Source: Limosilactobacillus sp. (GTDB taxonomy: Bacteria > Bacillota > Bacilli > Lactobacillales > Lactobacillaceae). Taken from it: a DNA stretch of 64,000 bases. Positions 8,167 to 16,221 of this stretch are shown in pieces (position 1 is the stretch's first letter; every line of letters starts with the position of its first letter). Under the pieces are notes generated by a model. It made no database searches, had not been told where the DNA came from, and saw only the letters and a program-made list of their open reading frames with translations. The DNA lies in NCBI RefSeq assembly GCF_022482365.1, contig NZ_JAKVPE010000001.1, positions 1,674,001 to 1,738,000 on the forward strand, in the 5' to 3' direction. Both the position numbers and the translations under genes were made by a program.

Positions 8167-9342
8167 TTACACAAACTCTTCCCGTTCAGCAATTACCCCG
8201 CAAACTGTAAAGCAGACGATGATAATTACAAGCAGGGTCAAGCTGACCGACCAGTGCTGGCCGAGCACGGACAATTTTCCCGTGACCAGCGGGCCCAAAG
8301 CCGCGATTAAATAGCCACCCGACTGGACCATCCCCGAAAGGTTGCGCGTCTCGGCCACGCTCCGTGCCTTGAGGCTGAATAACGTCATCGCCAGCACGAA
8401 TGTCGTCGTTGTCCCCATTCCCAGGAAAAGCGCGGCGCAGACGTAGTAAACAAAGGAGCTTAGCGGGAAAAATAACATTCCGACCCCGATTAGGGTGATC
8501 GCTCCTGCCAAGGCCATGATAGGTTGCCGATTTTTCAGTCGGGTCGTAATGACCGGAACCAGGAAAGCAAACGGCATCGAAAATAGCTGGAACAGTCCTG
8601 CGACCAGGCTCGCCTGATCACTGGTCAGGCCGGTGTCCACCGCGATGGTCGGCAGCCAGGTCACAATGCTATAGAAGACAAAGGATTGCCCGCCGAAGAA
8701 TAGCAATAGCCACCAGGCATTCGCGTTTCTCCACATGTTTTGTCCCCGCTCATCCTGCCTCAACTCCTCTTCGCGCCGGTTATAGCGCAGGTTCGGGGCC
8801 CAAACAAGTGCGGCCACGAGGATAATGATGCTGATGATAATGACGGCGGCCTGCCAACTGGTGGCATGGGTAATTGGCGTGATGGCGTAAGCCCCGATGG
8901 CCGCGAAGAGGGTGATTGCAACGTTGTACATTCCAGTGACGCTGCCGATTTTTTCGGGAAGCTTGTCCGCGATGATTGTTGGCAAAAGGACGTTGGCACA
9001 GGTGATCGCGGCACCTACCAGAATTGTCCCAATTATTAGTGCAGCGAGGTCAAAAACGCGGAGAAAAGAACCGCTGACCATGACGATCATCGCCAGCGCG
9101 ATCGTTAGCTCGTTGCCGATGCGCCGTGCCACTGCGGAGATCATCGGTGCGAGCAATCCAAAGCAGAGCAGCGGGATCGTGGTTAAAATCCCCAGGCTGG
9201 TCGGGGTGACGTTAAAGGACCGAGCAATCTCTCTGATCACCGACGGAACTGCCGTGATGGGCATTCGCATGCAGATGCCCAGGAACAGAAAGCCGGGGAC
9301 TAAAAATGGGCTGTGGTGTTTCATCTTCTTCAAAAAAATCAT
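8167..9342 (-). CDS. MFS transporter, CynX/NimT-like
   Basis: A membrane protein of about 391 residues with 12 predicted hydrophobic segments. The N-terminus (FLVPGFLFLGICMRMPITAV) and the pattern of the first helices resemble the CynX/NimT/YeaN subgroup of the major facilitator superfamily, whose members carry cyanate, 2-nitroimidazole or other small anions. The substrate here is unknown. The gene begins 7 bases after the HAD phosphatase gene, so the two are one operon. The start is uncertain: ATG 9342 nearly overlaps its AAAGG, so a TTG at about 9330 is also possible. Confidence 0.8.
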   Translation of the reverse strand: MIFLKKMKHHSPFLVPGFLFLGICMRMPITAVPSVIREIARSFNVTPTSLGILTTIPLLCFGLLAPMISAVARRIGNELTIALAMIVMVSGSFLRVFDLAALIIGTILVGAAITCANVLLPTIIADKLPEKIGSVTGMYNVAITLFAAIGAYAITPITHATSWQAAVIIISIIILVAALVWAPNLRYNRREEELRQDERGQNMWRNANAWWLLLFFGGQSFVFYSIVTWLPTIAVDTGLTSDQASLVAGLFQLFSMPFAFLVPVITTRLKNRQPIMALAGAITLIGVGMLFFPLSSFVYYVCAALFLGMGTTTTFVLAMTLFSLKARSVAETRNLSGMVQSGGYLIAALGPLVTGKLSVLGQHWSVSLTLLVIIIVCFTVCGVIAEREEFV

Positions 9343-9349
9343 CCTTTCG

Positions 9350-10015
9350 TTAATTAATCAACATTTTGAGCAGCTGGCGGTAGTCATCGATTCCACCCGG
9401 CTGGGTCTTGTCTTGGGGATGGTACCAAATACTATCAATCCCGACCTGCCTAGCGCCCACGATGTCTGCCTGTCTGCTGTCACCGACCATCACAATGCTG
9501 CTTTGGGCATCTGCCGGCAGCTGGGCTAAGAGGTGGGTAAAAAATTCCGGCGCTGGTTTGGCCGCCCCCAGTGCCTCCGAAGTGAAGACGTTCGCAAAAC
9601 TGTCAAGCAGTCCGGCCCCGGTCAGTCGTTGAACTTGAACGGCCTCTTCGCCATTGCTGCCGACGAAGAGCCGCACCCCACGCTGGCGCAGTTGTCCCAA
9701 CAGGTAGTGACTGCCGGGAATGACGCGGTAGTTTTGCGCCAGGGTTGCCGCATACTTAGCCTGCAGCCGGGTTCCGTTGACGTGCTGGCCGTAAGTTGCC
9801 AGCAGGGTGGCGAAACGGTGGTTGAACAGGGGCGTGCGTGGGTGGCCCGCCTCGATCTGCGCCCACACGCGCTGGTTAATCTGTTGGTACCGGCGTAGTC
9901 CTCCTTCCACATCCGTAATGCCGTGGGCGAGCAGGATTTGCCGCACTCCTTCCCGTTCCCCGGCATGAAAATCCAGGAGGGTTCCATCGAGATCAAAAAT
10001 AACGTTGCGATACAT
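9350..10015 (-). CDS. yjjG: HAD hydrolase, YjjG/YfnB-type pyrimidine nucleotidase
   Basis: A 221-residue HAD phosphatase. Motif I is DLDGT (D8, D10), motif II VGSNG, motif III the Lys in AAKPAPEFF, and motif IV VMVGDSRQADI, with a helical cap between motifs I and II. The fit is best to YjjG/YfnB, which dephosphorylate non-canonical pyrimidine monophosphates and help keep them out of DNA. It is first in an operon with an MFS transporter and is preceded by a leader containing an intrinsic terminator. AAAGGAG lies 8 bases before ATG. Family is secure; the exact substrate is inferred. Confidence 0.82.
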   Translation of the reverse strand: MYRNVIFDLDGTLLDFHAGEREGVRQILLAHGITDVEGGLRRYQQINQRVWAQIEAGHPRTPLFNHRFATLLATYGQHVNGTRLQAKYAATLAQNYRVIPGSHYLLGQLRQRGVRLFVGSNGEEAVQVQRLTGAGLLDSFANVFTSEALGAAKPAPEFFTHLLAQLPADAQSSIVMVGDSRQADIVGARQVGIDSIWYHPQDKTQPGGIDDYRQLLKMLIN

Positions 10016-10131
10016 TGCTGTGCTCCTTTCTAGACAAAAAAGAGCACCCTCATCGGCCGAATTTCCGGCCCAATGAGGATGCTCATCAGTAACATGACGA
10101 CTAATTGTCGCTATTGGAATTAGTAATCGTA
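10016..10131 (-). promoter_or_regulatory. Leader of the yjjG-MFS operon with terminator and 21-codon ORF
   Basis: Transcription should start just inside 10140 from TTGACA/TATAAT on the minus strand. The leader has a small hairpin (CTAATT/AATTAG, roughly 10094-10118), then a short frame from ATG 10095 to TAG 10030 beginning Met-Leu-Leu-Met-Ser-Ile, which passes straight through the terminator hairpin and stops at the yjjG ribosome site. No clear ribosome site precedes that ATG, so translation is doubtful. A terminator inside a leader suggests attenuation or a riboswitch; no known aptamer is recognised. Confidence 0.5.
10042..10084 (-). terminator. Intrinsic terminator inside the yjjG leader
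   Basis: On the minus strand GAGCATCCTCAT pairs with ATGAGGGTGCTC, extended by GGCCG/CGGCC, and a run of six T follows. No gene lies upstream on that strand, so it can only act on the leader transcript. Confidence 0.8.
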
Positions 10132-10149
10132 AATTTATTCGTATTATAC

Positions 10150-10182
10150 ATTTTGAAGATTGAAATTGTCAAAGCCTATTAT
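10150..10182 (-). promoter_or_regulatory. Promoter of the yjjG-MFS operon
   Basis: Reading the minus strand: TTGACA, an 18-bp spacer (ATTTCAATCTTCAAAATG) and TATAAT. Both hexamers match consensus. The -10 element sits near 10143-10148, so the transcript starts about 120 bases before yjjG. Confidence 0.7.
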
Positions 10183-10275
10183 GGGTTCTTGACTAAATCC
10201 ATTAAAAACATGCACATTCTCCCCCCCATTGTATAATAAAGTTAATGGGAGCTTGAAAAATCGAGGCGAGGGATA

Positions 10276-11160
10276 ATGTTAACCGTTAAGAATCTGAATA
10301 TTTACTATGGCCGTAAGCGGGTGATTGAAAACGCCAGCTTTACCGTCCGGCCCGGGGAGATCGTCGGCCTGATCGGTCCCAACGGCGCTGGCAAGTCGAC
10401 CATCATGAAAACCCTGCTGGGGCTTACCAAGTTTAACGGCTCGGTTGTCTTCAACGACCAGCCGATCACCGAGAACAGCCACCAGGTCCTCCAGCACGTT
10501 GGCGCCCTGATCGAAAATCCGGCGCTGTACCCGTTTTTGACCGGTCTGGAGAATCTCGAGCTGTATGCCAAGGACAAACAGGGGATGCACCAGCTGATCA
10601 CCACGCTGGGGATGGATTCCTACATCGCCAAGCGGGCCGGCGACTATTCGATCGGGATGAAGCAGAAGCTGGGGATCGCCCTGGCCCTGCTCGACCACCC
10701 GGACCTGGTCATCCTGGATGAACCGATGAACGGGCTGGACATCGAGTCGACGATCTTGATTCGCCGGATCATCCACGAATACGCCGCCCGTGGCACGGCC
10801 TTTCTGATCTCCAGCCACGTGCTGAGTGAATTGCAGAAGGTGATGACGTCAGTGATCATCCTCAATCACCACCGAATCATCATGGACGAACCGATGGCCA
10901 AATTCCAACGGACGGACACCAGCAAGTACCAGCTGCTGACGGTCGACATGCCAGCCACCGAACGGCTGTTGGACCAGGCCGGCATTCACTTTGGGCGGCA
11001 AGATCCTTACCTGTTGGTCGCCGCCGAGGACATTGATGCCGTCCAACGGGTCCTGGCCGCCCACCAGATTCTGCTGCGGGAACTGGCGCCGCGGCGGCTG
11101 AGCTTCGAACAGGTCATTGTCGGCATTCTGCGTGATGAGAAAGCGGGGGATCAGCAATGA
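10276..11160 (+). CDS. ABC transporter ATP-binding protein, bacitracin/lantibiotic-export type
   Basis: A 294-residue ATPase: Walker A GPNGAGKST (34-42), signature YSIGMKQKLGIA, Walker B LVILDEPMNGLD and an H-loop in ISSHVLSE. The sequence resembles BcrA/NukF-type ATPases that work with two small permeases to pump peptides or bacitracin out of the membrane. The following two genes are exactly such permeases, and the stop overlaps the next start by four bases (ATGA). GAGG precedes ATG, and a TATAAT is present at 10232. No bacteriocin precursor is seen nearby, so a resistance or immunity role is more likely than production. Confidence 0.85.
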   Translation: MLTVKNLNIYYGRKRVIENASFTVRPGEIVGLIGPNGAGKSTIMKTLLGLTKFNGSVVFNDQPITENSHQVLQHVGALIENPALYPFLTGLENLELYAKDKQGMHQLITTLGMDSYIAKRAGDYSIGMKQKLGIALALLDHPDLVILDEPMNGLDIESTILIRRIIHEYAARGTAFLISSHVLSELQKVMTSVIILNHHRIIMDEPMAKFQRTDTSKYQLLTVDMPATERLLDQAGIHFGRQDPYLLVAAEDIDAVQRVLAAHQILLRELAPRRLSFEQVIVGILRDEKAGDQQ

Positions 11161-11915
11161 GAACTACGCTTGCCCACGAGTTCTATAAACTCATTCACCA
11201 GAAGACCACTTGGTTGACGATCCTGGTGTTGCTCGGCTTGATGATCTATGCCTGCATCCCCACGGCCTACATCACTCGGAACCTGGTTGCCCAAGATTTT
11301 GGTGCGGGTCAGTGGGCCACCATCATCATGATCGCCATCAGCGCCAATTTCGTGACAATGGAATTTCGTAACAATACGATGCCGACGGTTTTGTATAAGA
11401 GCCCCAGCAAGCAGGCCGTCTTCTGGGCCAAGCTGTTGACGCTGCTCGTCGCCAGTGTCGTTCTCCTGCTGGTTGGGCTAGTCTTTGCCCTGATCATCAA
11501 GGCAATCCTGGTCGGCAACAGGTTTCCCTGGGGCTCAACTTACCACCAGCACAGCCTGTTTGACGCCCTGCTGCTCAACATGCTCGGCGTTGCCCTCTAT
11601 CTGCTCTTTACTGTCACCCTGACGCTGCTATTGGTTTCGTGGTTTAAGTCGACCGCGACCGTGATCATCATTGGCTTCTTCATCGGCTTCCTCGGTGCCA
11701 GCATTTCGGCGGTCGTCATGCAGGCGATCCCCGGCCTGGCCAGCATCTGGGCCTGGAACCCGCTCAACATGATTAACGTCATTTCCCAGCTGGGGGACGG
11801 CACCGTCATCAAGCTCAGCCACCTGACCAACGGCGAACTGATCGCGGGTAATCTGATCTACGCCCTGATTTTCCTCTTGCTGGGCCTGCACGCCTTCAAG
11901 AAGCGCCGGATTTAA
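11157..11915 (+). CDS. ABC transporter permease 1 of the peptide-export system
   Basis: A 252-residue integral membrane protein with about six hydrophobic segments, of the lantibiotic-immunity/ABC-2 type (like BcrB/NukE). The N-terminus LAHEFYKLIHQKTTWLTILV, a short cytoplasmic anchor before the first helix, and the C-terminal YALIFLLLGLHAFKKRRI are typical. Its start overlaps the ATPase gene by four bases and the third gene follows after four. It likely forms a heterodimeric channel with the next protein. Confidence 0.82.
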   Translation: MRTTLAHEFYKLIHQKTTWLTILVLLGLMIYACIPTAYITRNLVAQDFGAGQWATIIMIAISANFVTMEFRNNTMPTVLYKSPSKQAVFWAKLLTLLVASVVLLLVGLVFALIIKAILVGNRFPWGSTYHQHSLFDALLLNMLGVALYLLFTVTLTLLLVSWFKSTATVIIIGFFIGFLGASISAVVMQAIPGLASIWAWNPLNMINVISQLGDGTVIKLSHLTNGELIAGNLIYALIFLLLGLHAFKKRRI

Positions 11916-11919
11916 GGGG

Positions 11920-12699
11920 GTGGAAACGATGCTTGCTGAATTATACCAAGAGCTCTTTAAGCTTAATCACCGGAAACTGTCCTGGCTGATCATGCTGCTG
12001 ATGCCGCTCTACATGTTGGTAATTGGTTTTGCGATGGGACGGGTCTACAGCAGCCTGCTGGTCATGTCCTGTTACGACGTCAGTACCGTCATCATGCTGA
12101 TCCTAATCATCGTCGGCTCCACGATCTTCTCCATGGAGTTTCAAAACGGGACGATTATCAACCTGATGTACCACACCAACAGCCGGGCGACAGTCTTCTT
12201 CGCCAAGTTTCTGGCCCTTCTGCTCTACGACGTCTTGCTCCACGTCGTCGCCATGGTCATCACCGTCCTCTTGAACATTGTCCCGCTAATCAACAGCCCA
12301 GTTTCCTGGACGGGAATTTACAAGTACCACCAGCCGCTGGTCGTCAACATGTTCATGCACGCCGGGGTCGACATGGTGTCCACTGGTCTAATTGTCAGCC
12401 TAATTTGCCTGGTATCGTGCCTGATCAATTCCAACGCCATCGTGATCGCGGTCAACGCCCTGTTCATTTTCATGAGCAGCGGCCTTTCGACCAACCTATT
12501 GATGGCCCACGTCGGCCCGTCGAAGATCATTCGCTGGAATCCGTTCAACATGATCAACCTGACCGACCAGTACCACAACTACGCGACCTACCACCTGACC
12601 ACGATGCTGTCGACCAACCAGCTGCTGGTTGGAACGCTGTGCTACACGGCCCTCTTCACGCTGATCGGCTACCTGATTTTCCGGAAGAAGCATTTCTAA
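11920..12699 (+). CDS. ABC transporter permease 2 of the peptide-export system
   Basis: A 259-residue, six-segment permease paralogous to the previous gene: the same N-terminal anchor (LAELYQELFKLNHRKLSWL), the same Phe-Gln-Asn-Gly-Thr segment after helix 2 and the same basic tail (LIFRKKHF). It is translated from a GGGGGTGG ribosome site immediately after its partner and followed by a strong bidirectional terminator, closing a three-gene operon. Confidence 0.82.
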   Translation: METMLAELYQELFKLNHRKLSWLIMLLMPLYMLVIGFAMGRVYSSLLVMSCYDVSTVIMLILIIVGSTIFSMEFQNGTIINLMYHTNSRATVFFAKFLALLLYDVLLHVVAMVITVLLNIVPLINSPVSWTGIYKYHQPLVVNMFMHAGVDMVSTGLIVSLICLVSCLINSNAIVIAVNALFIFMSSGLSTNLLMAHVGPSKIIRWNPFNMINLTDQYHNYATYHLTTMLSTNQLLVGTLCYTALFTLIGYLIFRKKHF

Positions 12700-12705
12700 A
12701 ATAGT

Positions 12706-12743
12706 AAAAAGCGTTTGCCGCAACCAATTGGCAAACGCTTTTT
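12706..12743. terminator. Bidirectional terminator
   Basis: AAAAAGCGTTTGCC (12706-12719) pairs with GGCAAACGCTTTTT (12730-12743). It ends the ABC operon on the plus strand and the L,D-transpeptidase gene on the minus strand. Confidence 0.85.
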
Positions 12744-12744
12744 A

Positions 12745-13431
12745 TTAATCGGTAATTACAATTTTAGTTCCCACCGGCAGGTTCTGTGACATCCACTTGG
12801 CGTCTGGGACCGAGAGGCGGATGCAGCCGTGGGAGCCGGTCGACTTCCCCAGCTTTTTGGCTTCCTTGACGTTGTAGCTGCCGTCGCCCTGGGTCGGGAC
12901 GCTGTGGAAGAGGTACTTGCCATGATCCCGCCAAGAGACGTAGTAATTGGCCCCCTCGTTGAGTGACCGGTTAAAGAAACTGTTGCCCCGTTCACGCTGG
13001 GCGTAGAAGGTGCCGGTCGGCGTCATGCTCTTGAGCTTGCCAGTCTGCTTGTCCCTAACGTACATTCCACCCGTGCTGTACATGGTATAGATGAGTTGGT
13101 TGCCGTCATACAGGTAAGTACGATTCTTCTTGAGCGACACCTTGATCCAAAAATTCTTGACCTTCGCGAGGTCGGGGTAGGGGACGGTTTCCGATGACTT
13201 GCGCCAATCAATCGGGGTCCGCATGTGAGTGCTTGAATCTCTGGTTGAAGAAGTAGTATGATCGGAGCTGGAGCTAGTCTGTGACACCGACTCGCTAATG
13301 GCCTGCTTAGCGGTGGCTTCGGTCCGGGCCTGGCGCTGGACATGGTCCCGGTGTAGCTCGGGACCTACGCCGATCAGGGCCACGAGCAGGCAAATGCCGG
13401 CGTAGATTAAGTTTTTAGTGGACAGATTCAA
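12745..13431 (-). CDS. L,D-transpeptidase (YkuD domain), membrane-anchored
   Basis: About 228 residues: an N-terminal transmembrane anchor (NLIYAGICLLVALIGVG), a Ser/Thr-rich linker and a C-terminal YkuD domain with the catalytic motif GSHGCIRLS (nucleophile Cys). Such enzymes make 3-3 peptidoglycan cross-links or attach molecules to the wall, outside the cell. The start is taken as TTG 13431 with GAAAAGAG upstream. The frame extends to GTG 13485, but a promoter (TTGATT, about 16 bp, TATAAT) overlaps that extension, so it cannot be translated from this transcript. Confidence 0.85.
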   Translation of the reverse strand: MNLSTKNLIYAGICLLVALIGVGPELHRDHVQRQARTEATAKQAISESVSQTSSSSDHTTSSTRDSSTHMRTPIDWRKSSETVPYPDLAKVKNFWIKVSLKKNRTYLYDGNQLIYTMYSTGGMYVRDKQTGKLKSMTPTGTFYAQRERGNSFFNRSLNEGANYYVSWRDHGKYLFHSVPTQGDGSYNVKEAKKLGKSTGSHGCIRLSVPDAKWMSQNLPVGTKIVITD

Positions 13432-13509
13432 AATTGGTACTCTTTTCTCTATATTAATTTTTATTATAAAGGGATTAATCACCAAATCAACAGACAGAGG
13501 GATGGAAAA

Positions 13510-13590
13510 ATGAGAAATAATTTGAAGCTTTCGTACCTGACCGCCCTATTTTTCTTCATCGTGGCGGTCATTTGTGCTAATTTTTCATGA
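13510..13590 (+). CDS. Small membrane peptide, 26 aa
   Basis: ATG AGA AAT AAT to TGA, preceded by GAGGGATGG. The peptide starts MRNNLKLSYL and continues as one hydrophobic segment ending in NFS. Its TGA overlaps an ATG in the next gene (ATGA), and the true next start lies 12 bases on, which suggests translational coupling. It resembles a single-helix membrane microprotein. No family is recognised, and it may be a leader for the next gene rather than a functional peptide. Confidence 0.45.
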   Translation: MRNNLKLSYLTALFFFIVAVICANFS

Positions 13591-13601
13591 GGTGGGGGAC
13601 A

Positions 13602-13829
13602 ATGTTAAAACGCTGCTGGGATTATATCGTAAGCCACAAGTGGTCCAAGGACATTTTGCGGGCTAATCTTCTCTTCATTGCTCTGGTGATCTGTTACAAC
13701 CTTTTTCACTTTCACCTCAAGCCAATCAGCTTTCACTTCTTCAACAAGACCTTCTGGCTGATGAACCTCTGCCTGTTCATCAAGCTTTGCTGGGATGCAT
13801 TTGATCGACTGCAAAAACAGACAAAATAA
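13602..13829 (+). CDS. Small two-helix membrane protein, 75 aa
   Basis: The start is at ATG 13602, 3 bases after a GGTGGGGG ribosome site. An in-frame ATG at 13587 overlaps the preceding stop but has no ribosome site. Two hydrophobic segments (ILRANLLFIALVICYNLF and FWLMNLCLFIKLCW) are separated by a short loop, with a basic, Gln-rich tail. It is divergent from the L,D-transpeptidase. I recognise no family. Confidence 0.6.
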   Translation: MLKRCWDYIVSHKWSKDILRANLLFIALVICYNLFHFHLKPISFHFFNKTFWLMNLCLFIKLCWDAFDRLQKQTK

Positions 13830-13830
13830 G

Positions 13831-13877
13831 GGAACAAGCACCGTCTCAAGATGACGGGGTGGCTTGCTCCCTTATTT
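13831..13877. terminator. Bidirectional terminator
   Basis: AAGGGAACAAGCACCGTC and GACGGGGTGGCTTGCTCCCTT pair with small mismatches around a short loop, with T-runs on both strands. It separates the small membrane gene from the nitroreductase gene. Confidence 0.75.
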
Positions 13878-13885
13878 TGTACGCG

Positions 13886-14488
13886 TTATTTAATCAGCTT
13901 GAAGACCTGATCCTCATCCAGGTAGTCCTTATCACCGGCCGGGGCCTCGATGGAGCCGAATGGCATTTCCGCCCGGAGCTGCCATTCAGCCGGCAGATCA
14001 AAGGCCTGGTGGATGGCGTCATCGATCAGCGGGTTATAGTGCTGGAGACTGGCGCCAATGCCTTGCTCGGCCAGCGCTGTCCAAACCGCCTGCTGGGCAC
14101 CACCGATTGCCTGTTCCGCCCATGGTGCGAAGTTGGCAGCGTAGGTTGGGAACTTCTTCTCCAGTTCATGGACCGTCGTGGTGTCCGTCAGGTAAAGGAT
14201 CGTTCCGTAGCCTGCCCGGAAGGTAGCAATCTTCTTCTTGGTTTTCTGAAAGGCGGCCGGGTCGGTCACGATCTTTTGCAGGGCTTCCTCGACAATGTCC
14301 CAAACCTTATCGCTGGCCTGGTTGAAGAGAACCACGGCCCGGACCGTTTGGCTGTTGAAGGCTGATGGCGAATTGCGCACCGTTTTCTTTACCAGGTCGT
14401 AGATTTCCTCGGGAGTCGCGGTGACTTGATCACCGAGTGCATAAATTGACCGCCGCTTGGCAGCAAGCTCATTGAATTCTGATTTCAT
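13886..14488 (-). CDS. Nitroreductase family protein
   Basis: A 200-residue flavin (FMN) oxidoreductase of the nitroreductase fold. RRSIYALGD near residue 12 is the FMN-phosphate arginine motif, NSPSAFNSQTVRAVVL the second FMN segment, and QAVWTALAEQGIGASLQHYN the dimer-interface helix. Homologues reduce nitro compounds, quinones or flavin with NAD(P)H. It is divergently transcribed from an HxlR-type regulator whose relatives sense quinones or aldehydes, so induction by electrophiles is likely. Confidence 0.85.
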   Translation of the reverse strand: MKSEFNELAAKRRSIYALGDQVTATPEEIYDLVKKTVRNSPSAFNSQTVRAVVLFNQASDKVWDIVEEALQKIVTDPAAFQKTKKKIATFRAGYGTILYLTDTTTVHELEKKFPTYAANFAPWAEQAIGGAQQAVWTALAEQGIGASLQHYNPLIDDAIHQAFDLPAEWQLRAEMPFGSIEAPAGDKDYLDEDQVFKLIK

Positions 14489-14613
14489 GATAAAATTCCT
14501 CCTTTGGTCTTTCTACTTACTAATAGTAACTTCATTTCGGAAGGCGGGCAAGACGTGAATTATTTTTCACTAGCCGATCTATGCTAAGATTAATGGAAAA
14601 GGAGGCCCTGAAA

Positions 14614-14949
14614 ATGAGCAAAGCAATCGAAAATTGCCCCGTTGACCATACGATGAGGCAAATCGCTGGCAAGTGGAAAGGGGCAATCATTCTGATGCTA
14701 TTGAACCAGTCCCACTGTCGATTTAATGAGTTAGAAAAGAAGCTACCAAACTGCTCACGCCGGATGCTGGCCCTACAACTTGGCGAACTTGTCCAGGACG
14801 GCATCGTTGCCAAGCAGGTCTACTCGACCGTTCCACCGAAAACATCCTACTCCCTGACGGCACGGGGGAAACAGTTGCGGCCGATTATCGAGGGGATGCA
14901 GCAGTGGGGTAGCAAGCCTAATCGTGCGCCTTCTTCAGCCGCTGACTAA
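14614..14949 (+). CDS. HxlR-family winged-helix regulator
   Basis: 111 residues from ATG 14614, with AAAGGAGG 8 bases upstream; the longer frame to 14581 lacks a ribosome site. The hallmarks of HxlR proteins are present: an N-terminal Cys (ENCPVDHTMRQIAGKWKGAI) and the recognition helix RRMLALQLGELVQDGIV. The family senses redox-active or electrophilic compounds through that Cys. It sits head-to-head with the nitroreductase gene (125-bp spacer), its probable target, and overlaps the 3' end of the convergent MFS gene by 32 bases. Confidence 0.88.
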   Translation: MSKAIENCPVDHTMRQIAGKWKGAIILMLLNQSHCRFNELEKKLPNCSRRMLALQLGELVQDGIVAKQVYSTVPPKTSYSLTARGKQLRPIIEGMQQWGSKPNRAPSSAAD

Positions 14950-16108
14950 TCACGACCAGCAAAACTAGTGCAACGAGGGCGTAAGCAAAGGAGTTCCAGC
15001 CCAGGTTGACCAGGCCATAGCGGCCGAGCACCTTGGCTGCCGTCAGCGAGCTGATCGCGATCCCGACGTTGTAGAAGATTGCGCTGAGCGAAGAGGCGAG
15101 CATGATGCCGGCCGGGTGCCGCTCTGTTGCGATATTCAGGAAGTAGAGCTGGACCGGGGCACTGAAGATTGGCACGATCAAACCGAGCAGGAGCAGCATC
15201 GCTAGCCCGGTGCCCGCTTTTTGCATGGCCGGGGCAAAGAGAGCCAGCAGGATCAGAATGATGACGTAGCAGACCCGCAGTCGCTGCATCCCGTTGCGCT
15301 CGCCGAGTTTTCCGGAGGCGAGGGTGCTGAGGATGTCCATGACCCCTAGCAGGACCAGAATCCAACTCAGCATCCCCGTGCTAAAGCCCAGCGTCTGGCG
15401 GATCAGCGGCCGGATGTAGGTGTAGTAGCCGTAGAGGGTCGCCGCCGCGCAGGTGGTGAAAACGATTCCGAGCCAGATGTCCCGGTCACCTAAAAGGGTC
15501 AGCTGATTCTTGATGCCGCTGCTCTGCATGGCCAGCTGCCGCGGAACCAGCAGGCTGGTGACCACCATCGCGATCGCGGTGATGATGGCAACCATCACGA
15601 AGGCGTCCTGCCAGCGCCAGTAATCGGCGATCAGGGTCCCAATCGGCAGGCCCATGACCGAGGCGACGCTAAAGCCCGAGTACACCAGCGCAGTCATCAT
15701 CGACTGCTTTTTTTGTGTCGGCGCGATCTCGAACACGATTGCCTGAATCAGGGATTCCAAGACCCCGGCGACCGAGGCGGTGATCATCCGCGAGACCAGG
15801 AAACATGGGTAGGTTGGCGAAAAGGCGCTGATGATGGTGCCGACCAAAAAGATGCCCATCAGGACCATCAGGAGCCGGTACTTGTTGAAACGATTGGTGT
15901 AGAGGGTGACGACCGGCGTCATGAAGGCGTAGGTCCAGGCGAAGATCGAGATCAGCCCGGCAATCCGGGTCAGCGATTCGTGGTAGGTGTTGGCGATCGG
16001 CGTCAGGTTCCCGACGACCATGAATTCGTTGCACCCCAGCATGAAGGCGATCAGCACGAAGGCAGCCGTGATGATGTTGAGCCGGTGATTTGATAGTTGT
16101 TTTGGCAT
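14918..16108 (-). CDS. MFS exporter, DHA1/AraJ-like
   Basis: 396 residues, start ATG 16108 with GGGAGG 5 bases upstream. Twelve hydrophobic segments; the N-terminal half has NEFMVVGNLTPIANTYHESL and the cytoplasmic loop YTNRFNKYRLLM, and a second half repeats the pattern, as in the DHA1 (SotB/AraJ/YdhP) drug or sugar efflux group. It is convergent with the HxlR gene with a 32-bp overlap. The substrate cannot be told from sequence. Confidence 0.82.
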   Translation of the reverse strand: MPKQLSNHRLNIITAAFVLIAFMLGCNEFMVVGNLTPIANTYHESLTRIAGLISIFAWTYAFMTPVVTLYTNRFNKYRLLMVLMGIFLVGTIISAFSPTYPCFLVSRMITASVAGVLESLIQAIVFEIAPTQKKQSMMTALVYSGFSVASVMGLPIGTLIADYWRWQDAFVMVAIITAIAMVVTSLLVPRQLAMQSSGIKNQLTLLGDRDIWLGIVFTTCAAATLYGYYTYIRPLIRQTLGFSTGMLSWILVLLGVMDILSTLASGKLGERNGMQRLRVCYVIILILLALFAPAMQKAGTGLAMLLLLGLIVPIFSAPVQLYFLNIATERHPAGIMLASSLSAIFYNVGIAISSLTAAKVLGRYGLVNLGWNSFAYALVALVLLVVISQRLKKAHD

Positions 16109-16169
16109 AGTATCCTCCCTTCCTGTAAGCGCTTCATCTTCATTGTAACAGACTTGAGAGGAAAAGCAT

Positions 16170-16212
16170 AAAGAGCTAGATCCCGTCAAATTAGGGTTCT
16201 AGCTCTTTTTAG
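16170..16212. terminator. Terminator after trpA
   Basis: AAGAGCTAGA at about 16171 pairs with TCTAGCTCTT ending at 16210, with a looser inner pairing CCC/GGG. It lies in the 110-bp gap between the end of the trp operon and the MFS gene. Confidence 0.7.
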
Positions 16213-16221
16213 AAAATTATG

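Noticed and set aside
10276-12699. Lantibiotic biosynthesis locus
   Set aside because: The ABC genes are of the immunity type, but no precursor peptide, LanB/C/M enzyme, protease or two-component system is adjacent, so only an export/resistance role is called.
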